From contig CALWVX010000034.1 of assembly GCA_944385065.1 (NCBI GenBank), forward strand, positions 1 through 12,012: DNA of 12,012 bases. Direction: 5' to 3'. This stretch comes from an uncultured Oscillospiraceae bacterium (GTDB lineage Bacteria; Bacillota; Clostridia; Oscillospirales; Oscillospiraceae). Made by a program: the position numbers and the translations under genes. Below the pieces are notes generated by a model, which worked only from the letters and a program-made list of their open reading frames with translations, had not been told where the DNA came from and did not search any database. Positions 1 through 5,724 of this stretch are shown here, in pieces; the first letter of the stretch is position 1, and every line of letters starts with the position of its first letter.

Positions 1-6
1 AATCAT

Positions 7-43
7 TTCGCGTCTGCGGACGCGAAGCTCCTGCGGAGGGCTG
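7..43 (+). repeat. Double-hairpin intergenic element, copy 1
   Basis: The first hairpin has an 8-bp perfect stem, TTCGCGTC/GACGCGAA (7-14 and 19-26), closed by a TGCG loop; C(UGCG)G is a cUNCGg-class tetraloop. A second small hairpin follows one base later: CTCC-TGC-GGAG (28-38), then GGCT. The same two-part architecture recurs at 3739-3784 with different but compensating stem bases, so the structure rather than the exact sequence appears to be kept. It may be a terminator-like end for a gene left of the window or a dispersed intergenic repeat. The left flank is cut by the window edge. Confidence 0.5.
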
Positions 44-81
44 TCGATCCGCCGCCGGGGCCAAAAACGGAACATTCCACC

Positions 82-110
82 GGCTTTACCGCCCGGAGGG
101 CGGCAAAGCC
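82..110 (+). other. Leader hairpin upstream of the AlaX-type gene
   Basis: The arms GGCTTT-A-CCGCCC (82-94) and GGGCGG-C-AAAGCC (98-110) form a 12-bp stem with one A.C mismatch and a three-base loop. It is followed directly by CCTGCGGAGG (111-120), the same 10-mer as at 30-39. GGAGG at 116-120 is the probable ribosome-binding site, 11 nt before the ATG at 132. The stem stops six bases short of this site, so a regulatory role is conceivable but unproven. No sigma-A promoter is convincing in 1-131. Confidence 0.4.
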
Positions 111-131
111 CCTGCGGAGGCACTGATCACA

Positions 132-1280
132 ATGGAACGGCTGTATGAAGAAAACTCTTTCCTGACCGAATTTGACGCCGTCGTCCAGACCTGCGCCCCG
201 GCGAAGGGGGGCTATGCGGTCACGCTGGACCGCACCGCCTTCTTCCCCGAGGGGGGCGGCCAGCCCTGGGACACCGGGACCCTGGGCCCCGCCCGGGTGC
301 TGGAGGTCCGGGAACAGGACGGGCAGGTGGTCCACCTGTGCGACTCCCCCCTGGAGCCGGGACAGGCCGTCCACGGGGCCATCGACTGGGACCGGCGCTT
401 CGACCTGATGCAGCAGCACTCGGGGGAGCACATCGTCTCCGGCCTGGCCCACCGAACATGGGGCTGCGAGAACGTGGGCTTCCACCTGGGGGAGAAGCTG
501 GTCACCATTGACCTGAGCGTGGAGCTGGACGAGGAGCAGCTGGCCTGGCTGGAGGGGGAGTCCAACCGCTATGTGTGGCAGGACCGGCCCGTGTCCGTCT
601 CCGTCCCCGCCCCGGAGGAGCTGGAGCGGATGGAATACCGGAGCAAGAAGGCCATTGACGGGCCGGTGCGCATCGTCTCCTTCCCCGGGGCCGACTGCTG
701 CGCCTGCTGCGGCACCCATGTGCGTTCCGCCGGCCAGGTGGGGCTGATCAAGCTGCTCACCGTGCAGAAGTTCCGCTCCGGCTGCCGCATCGAGCTGGTG
801 TGCGGCGGCCGGGCGCTGGACTATCTCAGCGGGGCGCTGGAGCAGAACCGGCAGGTCTCCCGGCTGCTGTCCGCCAAGCTCTTTGAGACGGGGGCTGCGG
901 TGGAGCGGCTGCTGGCCGAAAACGAGGGGCACAAGGCCCGGTGCGCCCGGCTGGAGGAGGACCGCTTTGCCCAGCTAGCCCGGCAGTACGCCGGGGCGGG
1001 CGACGTCCTCCTCTTCGAGGCGGGGCTGTCCCCCGACAGCCTGCGCCGGCTGTGCGACGCGGTGCTCCGCGCCTGCGGGGGCCGGTGCGCCTGCTTCTCC
1101 GGCTCGGACGGGGCGGGCTGGCAGTACGCCGTGGGCGGTCCCCAGGGGGACCTGCGCCCCCTGGCCAGGGAGATGAATCAGGCCCTGGGCGGCCGGGGGG
1201 GCGGGAAGCCCGACTTCATTCAGGGCATCGTCCGGGCGGAGCGGGCCGGGATCGAGACCTTCTTTTCCACCCGCTTCTGA
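132..1280 (+). CDS. Alanyl-tRNA editing protein, AlaX-L type with DHHA1-like tail
   Basis: This 382-residue protein resembles the editing half of alanyl-tRNA synthetase and should hydrolyse mischarged Ser- or Gly-tRNA(Ala) in trans in the cytoplasm. The N-terminal region has the FFPEGGGQPWDTG motif (residues 37-49) of the AlaX/ThrRS second additional domain. The two zinc half-sites are HSGEH (96-100) and CCGTH (192-196), giving His96, His100, Cys192 and His196 as likely ligands. A coiled linker follows, then a DHHA1-like C-terminus with GGRGGGKPD near 353-361. There is no aminoacylation domain, and the length fits the long AlaX form (COG2872-like). The start is supported by GGAGG 11 nt upstream. 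A 25-nt gap separates it from the next gene, so co-transcription is likely. Unusual detail: consecutive Cys pairs (DCCACCGTH) next to the zinc site. Confidence 0.9.
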   Translation: MERLYEENSFLTEFDAVVQTCAPAKGGYAVTLDRTAFFPEGGGQPWDTGTLGPARVLEVREQDGQVVHLCDSPLEPGQAVHGAIDWDRRFDLMQQHSGEHIVSGLAHRTWGCENVGFHLGEKLVTIDLSVELDEEQLAWLEGESNRYVWQDRPVSVSVPAPEELERMEYRSKKAIDGPVRIVSFPGADCCACCGTHVRSAGQVGLIKLLTVQKFRSGCRIELVCGGRALDYLSGALEQNRQVSRLLSAKLFETGAAVERLLAENEGHKARCARLEEDRFAQLARQYAGAGDVLLFEAGLSPDSLRRLCDAVLRACGGRCACFSGSDGAGWQYAVGGPQGDLRPLAREMNQALGGRGGGKPDFIQGIVRAERAGIETFFSTRF

Positions 1281-1305
1281 CAGAATTCAAAAAATGAGGT
1301 AACTG

Positions 1306-2616
1306 ATGGAATATTCTCTGTATCAGCTGCTGTGGCTCTTTCTGATTTACGCCTTCCTGGGATGGCTGGGTGAGACCGCCCTGGCCGCCCTGCGCAAGCG
1401 CCGGCTGCTCAACCGCGGCTTTCTCAACACCCCCTTCTCCCCGGTATACGGCATGGGCGGCGTTTTGTTCGCCGTCTTTCTGCCTGAGCTGCGGGACGCC
1501 CCCTTCTTCCTGTTCATCGCCGGCATGGTGCTGGCCACCGAGCTGGAGCTGCTCACCGGCGTGCTGCTGGAAAAGCTCACCGGCCAGAAGTGGTGGGACT
1601 ACTCCGACCGGAAGTATCAGTTCAACGGCTACATCTGCCTGCACTACGCCCTGATCTGGGGCCTGTGCGCCCTGGGCTGCGTGCTGGTGGGCAACCGGCT
1701 GTTCCTGTTTCTGGTGGGGCTGATCCCCGAGACCGCGGGCCGGATCATCCTGCTGGTGATCTACGTGCTGCTGGGGCTGGACGTGATCACCTCCTTCGCC
1801 GCCCTGCTGCAGCTGCGGATCGCCTTCCGCCCGCCGGAGGAGCTGTCCCGGTTCCTCCGGGCCCTGACCCAGCGGCTGGACAACGCGGTCACCCGCTATG
1901 TCCAGCGGCGTGTGGCCCGGGCCTACCCCACCCTGGCCCAGCGGCAGACCCGGAAGGTCCGGGAAAGGCCCACCGTCTTTGCCCAGGGGTGCGGCTTTTA
2001 CAAGCTGGCCTGGCTGTTTTTTATCGCCAGCCTGCTGGGCGACCTGATCGAGACGGTGTTCTGCCGGCTGACCATGGGGGAGTGGATGAGCCGCAGCAGT
2101 CTGGTCTGGGGTCCCTTCTCCATTGTGTGGGGCTTCGGAGCGGTGCTGCTCACCGTCCTGCTCTATAAATACCGGAATCGGAGCGACGGCTTTCTGTTCC
2201 TCATGGGGACGGTGGCCGGAGGCGTCTATGAGTACATGTGCTCGGTGGCCAGCGAGATCGTCTTCGGGTCGGTCTTCTGGGACTACAGCAAAATCCCCTT
2301 CAATCTGGGCGGGCGCATCAACCTGCTGTACTGCTTCTTCTGGGGCATTGCCACGGTGGTGTGGATCAAGTACTGCTACCCCTTCCTGTCCCGGCGGATC
2401 GAACGGCTGCCCATGAGGCTGGGCAAGGTGCTCACCTGGCTGCTGGTGATCTTTATGGCGGTGAACATGGCCCTGTCCGCCCTGGCCCTGGGCCGCTTCG
2501 CCCAGCGGCAGAGCGACCCCGCCCCCGCCCGGGACGCCCTGGGGCAGCTCCTGGACGAGCGGTTCCCCGACGAGCGGATGGACCGGATCTATCCCAAGAT
2601 CCAATTCGTGGACTAG
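1306..2616 (+). CDS. Internally duplicated membrane protein, putative ABC-transporter permease family (PF06541-like)
   Basis: A polytopic membrane protein of 436 residues. It resembles the clostridial 'putative ABC transporter permease' family (PF06541, CmpB), whose function is not firmly established. The fold appears twice. Residues 5-59 (LYQLLWLFLIYAFLGWLGET...) align with 231-286 (FYKLAWLFFIASLLGDLIET...). Residues 73-120, with WWDYSDRKYQFNG, align with 301-348, with FWDYSKIPFNLGG. A cationic amphipathic linker (about 175-225) joins the halves, and a further hydrophobic helix lies at about 375-395. No ATPase gene is adjacent, so the transporter label is only a family name. GAGGTAACTG precedes the ATG and supports the start. 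It sits between the AlaX-type gene and tmk, 25 and 10 nt away, probably in one operon. Confidence 0.8.
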   Translation: MEYSLYQLLWLFLIYAFLGWLGETALAALRKRRLLNRGFLNTPFSPVYGMGGVLFAVFLPELRDAPFFLFIAGMVLATELELLTGVLLEKLTGQKWWDYSDRKYQFNGYICLHYALIWGLCALGCVLVGNRLFLFLVGLIPETAGRIILLVIYVLLGLDVITSFAALLQLRIAFRPPEELSRFLRALTQRLDNAVTRYVQRRVARAYPTLAQRQTRKVRERPTVFAQGCGFYKLAWLFFIASLLGDLIETVFCRLTMGEWMSRSSLVWGPFSIVWGFGAVLLTVLLYKYRNRSDGFLFLMGTVAGGVYEYMCSVASEIVFGSVFWDYSKIPFNLGGRINLLYCFFWGIATVVWIKYCYPFLSRRIERLPMRLGKVLTWLLVIFMAVNMALSALALGRFAQRQSDPAPARDALGQLLDERFPDERMDRIYPKIQFVD

Positions 2617-2626
2617 GAGGCTTCCC

Positions 2627-3271
2627 ATGAGAGGACGGTTTTTTGCCCTGGAGGGCATCGACGGCAGCGGGAAATCCACCCAGCTGCCCCTGCTGGCCCG
2701 GCGGCTGGAGGAGGCGGGGTTCCCCTGCCTCCAGACCCGGGAACCCACCGACGGCCCCGTGGGCTCCCTGCTGCGCCGGGTTCTCACCGGACAGGTGACC
2801 TGCGACAGCCGGGTGGCCGCCCCCCTGTTTGTGGCCGACCGGCTGGACCACCTGCTCCGGCCGGAGGACGGCCTGCTGGCCGTTCTGGAGGGGGGGACCA
2901 CCGTGCTGTGCGACCGCTATCTCTTCTCCTCCTACGCCTATCAGAGCGTGGACCTGTCTCTGGACTGGGTCATCGGGGCCAACCGCCCCTGCGCCGACTT
3001 GCTGCGGCCCGACGCCACCCTCTTTCTGGACGTGGAGCCGGAGCTGGCCCTGGCGCGCATCGCCCAAAACCGGGACCACACCGAGCTGTTTGAGACCCGG
3101 GAGCGGCTCACCCGCACCCGGGAGCAGTACTTCCGGGCCTTCGAGCGGGAACAGAACCGGGAAACCGTCATCATCCTGCCCGGGGACCTGCCGCCGGAGG
3201 AGCTGTCCCGGGCCATCTGGGCCCGGGTGGAGCCTCTGCTGAAGGGACACCTCTCCCCTCCCCCGGCATAG
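2627..3271 (+). CDS. tmk: Thymidylate kinase (dTMP kinase)
   Basis: A cytoplasmic kinase of 214 residues that converts dTMP to dTDP with ATP, the step after thymidylate synthase in dTTP synthesis. The P-loop is GIDGSGKST at residues 10-18. The base-binding region contains TREPTDGPVG (37-46), and the DR(Y/H) motif is DRY at 96-98 in CDRYLFSSYAYQ. An Arg-rich LID-like segment with RIAQNRDHTELFE lies near 144-156. The length is normal for the family. The start is firm: AGGAGG overlaps the TAG of the preceding gene and lies 6 nt from the ATG. The thyA-dfrA operon lies 1 kb away on the other strand, so three dTTP-pathway genes cluster here. The Pro-rich C-terminal tail (SPPPA) is an ordinary variation. 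Confidence 0.95.
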   Translation: MRGRFFALEGIDGSGKSTQLPLLARRLEEAGFPCLQTREPTDGPVGSLLRRVLTGQVTCDSRVAAPLFVADRLDHLLRPEDGLLAVLEGGTTVLCDRYLFSSYAYQSVDLSLDWVIGANRPCADLLRPDATLFLDVEPELALARIAQNRDHTELFETRERLTRTREQYFRAFEREQNRETVIILPGDLPPEELSRAIWARVEPLLKGHLSPPPA

Positions 3272-3278
3272 AATGGTT

Positions 3279-3299
3279 CGGACGCCCCGGGGGCGTCCG
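3279..3299 (+). other. Intercistronic hairpin between tmk and the 71-residue gene
   Basis: CGGACGCCCC (3279-3288) and GGGGCGTCCG (3290-3299) are perfectly complementary; in practice an 8-bp stem with a CCGGG loop is expected. GAATGG occurs on both sides. No T-tract follows, so it is more likely an RNA-processing or stability element inside the operon than a terminator. Confidence 0.4.
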
Positions 3300-3318
3300 G
3301 AATGGAGAGGTGACTTCT

Positions 3319-3534
3319 ATGGTGACTATGACCGCCACCGTCCTCCAGGCCTGGGGCTCCCAGGTTCTGGTTCGGGACAACAGCAACAACCAGGAGGTGT
3401 TGGTGCGGACCAACTACTCCACCGGCAATCTGGAGGCGGGCGACCAGGTGCGCATCGTGTACAACGGTGTGATGACCGCCAGCATTCCCCCCCAGATCAA
3501 CGCCCAGAGCATCTGCGTTGTAACCATGTACTGA
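3319..3534 (+). CDS. Small conserved-looking protein, possibly OB-fold/beta-barrel
   Basis: A 71-residue protein of unknown function. The sequence alternates hydrophobic and polar residues (ATVLQAWGSQVLVRDNSNNQ, VLVRTNY, AGDQVRIVYNG) and ends with IPPQINAQSICVV. That pattern suggests a small all-beta domain such as the OB-like fold of DUF3221-type proteins. This is pattern recognition, not a motif hit. There is no signal peptide and no cysteine pair. The ATG at 3319 is chosen because GGAGAGG ends 8 nt upstream; an in-frame GTG at 3310 lies inside that ribosome-binding site and is unlikely. It follows tmk by 47 nt containing a hairpin and ends the plus-strand unit, with a strong hairpin 18 nt after its stop. 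Confidence 0.65.
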   Translation: MVTMTATVLQAWGSQVLVRDNSNNQEVLVRTNYSTGNLEAGDQVRIVYNGVMTASIPPQINAQSICVVTMY

Positions 3535-3551
3535 TTGTCCCCGCATATCAA

Positions 3552-3592
3552 AAAGGGCCCCTCCGCCGACATAGCCGGCGGAGGGGCCCTTT
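3552..3592. terminator. Strong bidirectional-looking terminator hairpin
   Basis: A 17-bp perfect stem, AAAGGGCCCCTCCGCCG (3552-3568) with CGGCGGAGGGGCCCTTT (3576-3592), encloses the loop ACATAGC. On the plus strand it ends in only three U, then GACTG. On the minus strand the product ends in five U. It is the likely end for the tmk/71-residue unit and could also stop read-through from the CBS gene. Its arms share 13-nt blocks with the hairpin at 3795-3827. Confidence 0.65.
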
Positions 3593-3597
3593 GACTG

Positions 3598-3625
3598 TCA
3601 AAGAAGTGGCGCGCCACTTCTTTGA
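3598..3625. repeat. 28-nt perfect palindrome in the gene-free block
   Basis: The half-site TCAAAGAAGTGGCG is followed immediately by its exact reverse complement CGCCACTTCTTTGA, with no spacer, centred between 3611 and 3612 and containing GGCGCGCC. As RNA it would form a 12-bp stem with a CGCG loop ending in TTCTTTGA, which is weakly terminator-like. As DNA it could be a dyad for a dimeric protein or a recombination hot spot. No other copy is seen in the window. Confidence 0.6.
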
Positions 3626-3642
3626 GGTGGACTGCACGAAAT

Positions 3643-3724
3643 TTTCGCCTCGATTTCTGGCGAAATTGTCGGCAAAAATTTCGCGAGAAGTGTCATTTCC
3701 GACGTACATGCCGCCGGAAATGAC
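3643..3724. other. Further stem-loops in the 300-bp gene-free block
   Basis: Two inverted repeats lie here. TTTCGCC (3643-3649) pairs with GGCGAAA (3659-3665) around a 9-nt loop. GTCATTTCCG (3692-3701) pairs with CGGAAATGAC (3715-3724) around a 13-nt loop. Between them is AT-richer sequence with TTTCGCGAGAA. No credible coding frame with a ribosome-binding site was found across 3535-3838; the long frame that crosses it on the plus strand has no such site and runs antisense into the CBS gene. Confidence 0.45.
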
Positions 3725-3738
3725 GGAATTTTATTTTC

Positions 3739-3784
3739 TTCCGCCGTCTACGGACGGCGGAACTCCTTGCAGGAGGGCTTTTTT
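3739..3784 (+). repeat. Double-hairpin intergenic element, copy 2, ending in a T-tract
   Basis: The first hairpin has the stem TTCCGCCGTC/GACGGCGGAA (3739-3748, 3753-3762) closed by a C(TACG)G loop, again a cUNCGg class tetraloop. The second is CTCCT-TGC-AGGAG (3763-3775), then GGC and six T (3779-3784). Compared with the copy at 7-43, the GTC-loop-GAC base of the first hairpin and the TGC loop of the second are kept, while the other stem bases change in pairs. The T-tract makes this copy look like a plus-strand terminator. Confidence 0.5.
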
Positions 3785-3794
3785 AACAAGTCGT

Positions 3795-3827
3795 GGCCCC
3801 TCCGCCGGCGATGCCGGCGGAGGGGCC
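3795..3827. terminator. Terminator-like hairpin after the CBS-domain gene
   Basis: GGCCCCTCCGCCGGC (3795-3809) and GCCGGCGGAGGGGCC (3813-3827) form a 15-bp perfect stem with the loop GAT. It lies 11 nt beyond the stop of the minus-strand CBS gene, so it probably ends the thyA-dfrA-CBS transcript. No U-run follows on either strand. Thirteen bases of each arm are identical to the hairpin at 3552-3592. Confidence 0.5.
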
Positions 3828-3838
3828 CTGTGCTTTGG

Positions 3839-4249
3839 TTATGGTTCCGCGGTCCGGGGGACGGTGAGCCGGCGGAGAATGGTCTGCCGGGTGACGATGC
3901 CCACAAAGGCGCCCCGGTCGTCCACCACCGGGATGAAGCTCTGGTGGAGGGAGCGTTCGATCAGCTCCTCCATGGTCACGTCCACCCGCACCGCCGGGTT
4001 GAAGCCGGGGCGCAGCACCCCGGTCAGGGGCTGCTTCTCCTGGGTGCGCAGGCTGTTGTCCCCCTGGTCCAGCAGCTTCCAGAGGAAATCCCCCTCGCTC
4101 ACCGTTCCCACATACCGCCCGTCCCGGGCCAGCACGGGGATGGCGGTGTAGCCGTGGTGGCGCAGCTTTTCCAGCCCCTGCCGGATGGTGAAGTCGTCGT
4201 AGAGACAGGCCACGCCCGCCTTGGGGGTCAGCAGAGAAATGACATTCAC
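3839..4249 (-). CDS. Protein with a tandem CBS-domain pair
   Basis: A cytoplasmic protein of 136 residues made almost entirely of two CBS domains (about 11-62 and 80-130), the usual adenine-nucleotide-sensing module. CBS1 has YTAIPVLARDGRYVGTVSEGD (near 34-54) and CBS2 has FIPVVDDRGAFVGIVTRQ (105-122). There is no fused enzyme or channel domain, so it may act as a stand-alone ligand sensor; the ligand cannot be read from sequence. The start is GTG at 4249, supported by GGGAGAG about 8 nt upstream; the nearby ATG at 4245 is out of frame. Only 15 nt separate it from the dfrA stop, so it is the last gene of the thyA-dfrA operon. Similar CBS proteins are common in Clostridia, but the reason for linkage to folate/thymidylate genes is unknown. 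Confidence 0.85.
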   Translation of the reverse strand: MNVISLLTPKAGVACLYDDFTIRQGLEKLRHHGYTAIPVLARDGRYVGTVSEGDFLWKLLDQGDNSLRTQEKQPLTGVLRPGFNPAVRVDVTMEELIERSLHQSFIPVVDDRGAFVGIVTRQTILRRLTVPRTAEP

Positions 4250-4264
4250 GGGGTTTCTCTCCCT

Positions 4265-4741
4265 TTATTTCTTATGATAGGTCACATAGCGGAATTTGAC
4301 GCCCTTCTCCTCCAGAAGCTCCGACTCCTCCGCCGCCTCCCAGGCGGGGTCCCGGTCCAGATCGGGAAACCAGCAGTCGGCGGGAAAGGAGGCCTGGATC
4401 CTGGTCACATAGGCCGTCTCACACCGGTCCAGCAGCGCCCGGTACACCGAAGCGCCCCCCACCACAAAGGCGTCCTCCGGGGCTTCGGCCAGCAGGCTGT
4501 CCAGATCCCGGTACACCTCCGCCCCCTCCGGGGCAAAGCCTTCCGTCCGGGACAGGACCAGATTCCGGCGCCCCTTCAGGGGCCGTCCCCCGGGGAAGGT
4601 GGCCATGGTCTTTCGCCCCAGAATCACCGCGTGCCCCATGGTCAGGGCCTTGAACCGCTTCAGGTCGGCGGAGAGATAGAGCAGCTGCTCCCCGTCCCGC
4701 CCGATGGCCCAGTTCTCGTCCACCGCCACAATTACATTCAT
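4265..4741 (-). CDS. dfrA: Dihydrofolate reductase
   Basis: A 158-residue cytoplasmic enzyme that reduces dihydrofolate to tetrahydrofolate with NADPH, regenerating the cofactor consumed by ThyA encoded just upstream. The N-terminus is MNVIVAVDENWAIGRDG. The catalytic acid is Asp26 in SADLKRF. The NADPH-binding motifs are GRKT (42-45) and VVGGASVY (93-100). The ATG at 4741 is chosen because AGGAGAGAAAC precedes it; an in-frame upstream ATG at 4795 would add 18 residues unlike any DHFR and lies in the repeat after thyA. Unusual: the segment normally reading LPWxLPADL is LLYLSADL, so the usual Trp and both prolines are missing. Related clostridial DHFRs also diverge here. It could affect antifolate sensitivity, but that is inference. 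Confidence 0.92.
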   Translation of the reverse strand: MNVIVAVDENWAIGRDGEQLLYLSADLKRFKALTMGHAVILGRKTMATFPGGRPLKGRRNLVLSRTEGFAPEGAEVYRDLDSLLAEAPEDAFVVGGASVYRALLDRCETAYVTRIQASFPADCWFPDLDRDPAWEAAEESELLEEKGVKFRYVTYHKK

Positions 4742-4787
4742 GTTTCTCTCCTCTTTCCGGCCCGGGCCGCAGGCGGCTGAGCCCCAA

Positions 4788-4813
4788 AATTCCAATTCCT
4801 AACTCCTAATTCC
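4788..4813 (-). repeat. Short GGAATTA-type tandem repeat between thyA and dfrA
   Basis: Read on the minus strand, directly after the thyA TGA, come the units GGAATTA, GGAGTTA, GGAATT and GGAATT, then TTGGGG. This is an AT-richer, slippage-prone array inside a GC-rich operon. It also contains Shine-Dalgarno-like GGAG with no start codon behind it. The rest of the 72-nt gap holds GC-rich inverted repeats (GGCCCGGGCC; GCCGC-AG-GCGGC) and the dfrA ribosome-binding site. Confidence 0.5.
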
Positions 4814-5644
4814 TCACACCGCCACGGGAATCTTCTCGTCCAGGGGGTGGGCCTGATAGCCCTCCAGGTGCACGCTGTCCTTGGTGAAGGCATAGAAGTC
4901 GGTAACGGCTGGGTCCAGGGTGAACCGGGGCGCCTCATAGGGCTCCCGCTCCAGCAGCCGCTCCACCACCGGCACATGCCGGTCGTAGATGTGGCAGTCG
5001 GCGATCACATGGACCAATTCCCCCGCCTCCAGGCCGGACACCTGGGCGAACATGTGGACCAGAACGGCGTACTGCATCACGTTCCAGCCGTTGGCGGTGA
5101 GCATGTCCTGAGAGCGCTGGTTCAAAATGGCGTTGAGGGTGTTCCCCGACACGTTGAACGTCATGGAATAGGCGCAGGGGTACAGGGCCATTTCGGACAG
5201 GTCGTGGTGGTTGTACATGTTGGCCAGGATGCGGCGGGAGCCCGGGTCGTGCTTCAGGTCCCAGAGCACCTTGTCCACCTGGTCCATGTCCCCCTGGGGG
5301 TAGTGGTGCTTCACCCCCAGCTGATAGCCGTAGGCCTTGCCGATGGAGCCGGTCTCGTCGGCCCAGGAATCCCACACGTGGCTGCCCAGGTCGCGGATGT
5401 TGTTGGACTTCTTCTGCCAGATCCACAGCAGCTCGTCCACCGCCGACTTGAGGTACTGCCGGCGGACGGTGAGGATGGGAAACTCCTGTCTCAGGTCATA
5501 GCGGTTGACCACCCCGAAGAGCTTGATGGTGTGGGCGGGGGTCCCGTCCTCCCACCGGGGGCGGACAGGCCGGTCGGTGTCCCATACCCCTTTGGACAGA
5601 ATATCTTTGCAGTTCCGGATAAAAACCTGGTCGGCGTAGCTCAT
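4814..5644 (-). CDS. thyA: Thymidylate synthase (ThyA type)
   Basis: A 276-residue cytoplasmic enzyme that makes dTMP from dUMP using methylene-tetrahydrofolate, releasing dihydrofolate for the DHFR encoded downstream. The nucleophile is Cys157 in LYPCAYS. Other family landmarks are SRRILANMYN (136-145), NQRSQDM (175-181), Asn188 in GWNVMQYA, and DCHIYDRH (216-223), whose Asp, His and Tyr bind dUMP. The sequence is divergent from the E. coli type (for example LYPCAYSMTFNV in place of PCH...QFYV) but keeps the key residues. The start at 5644 has AGGAGACAGC upstream; in-frame residues further upstream have no ribosome-binding site and lie in the promoter. First gene of the thyA-dfrA-CBS operon. 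Confidence 0.95.
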   Translation of the reverse strand: MSYADQVFIRNCKDILSKGVWDTDRPVRPRWEDGTPAHTIKLFGVVNRYDLRQEFPILTVRRQYLKSAVDELLWIWQKKSNNIRDLGSHVWDSWADETGSIGKAYGYQLGVKHHYPQGDMDQVDKVLWDLKHDPGSRRILANMYNHHDLSEMALYPCAYSMTFNVSGNTLNAILNQRSQDMLTANGWNVMQYAVLVHMFAQVSGLEAGELVHVIADCHIYDRHVPVVERLLEREPYEAPRFTLDPAVTDFYAFTKDSVHLEGYQAHPLDEKIPVAV

Positions 5645-5695
5645 GGATGCTGTCTCCTTTTTTTGGACTGGCGCCGGCGGCGTCTTTCTCCCCGC

Positions 5696-5724
5696 ATTGT
5701 ACCACAAAGCCGGGCCGGGTACAA
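5696..5724 (-). promoter_or_regulatory. Sigma-A-like promoter of the thyA operon
   Basis: On the minus strand, TTGTAC (5719-5724) is followed by 17 nt and TACAAT (5696-5701), about 50 nt before the thyA ATG. The -35 box lies in the loop and descending arm of the terminator-like hairpin after spoIIID, so the two signals overlap. The sequence just before the -10 is TTTGTGG. Confidence 0.65.

Noticed and set aside
1..131. T-box or other tRNA-sensing riboswitch before the AlaX-type gene
   Set aside because: I could not find the T-box core sequence (TGGNACCGCG) or a specifier-loop layout; only simple hairpins are visible, and the left part is outside the window.
3..932. Long open frame on the minus strand opposite the AlaX-type gene
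   Set aside because: It is Gln/Pro/Gly/Leu-rich, has no ribosome-binding site and mirrors a clearly functional gene. Such frames are expected at this GC content.
1216..2901. 561-codon minus-strand frame across the membrane protein and tmk genes
   Set aside because: It spans two well-supported genes in antisense, is low-complexity (Gln/Gly/His/Pro-rich) and has no recognisable domain.
3593..3793. MITE or IS remnant in the structured block
   Set aside because: No matching terminal inverted repeats or target-site duplication could be found; kept only as one hypothesis in the findings.
3273..4151. 292-codon plus-strand frame crossing the gene-free block
   Set aside because: It runs through terminator hairpins and antisense over the CBS gene, with no family resemblance.
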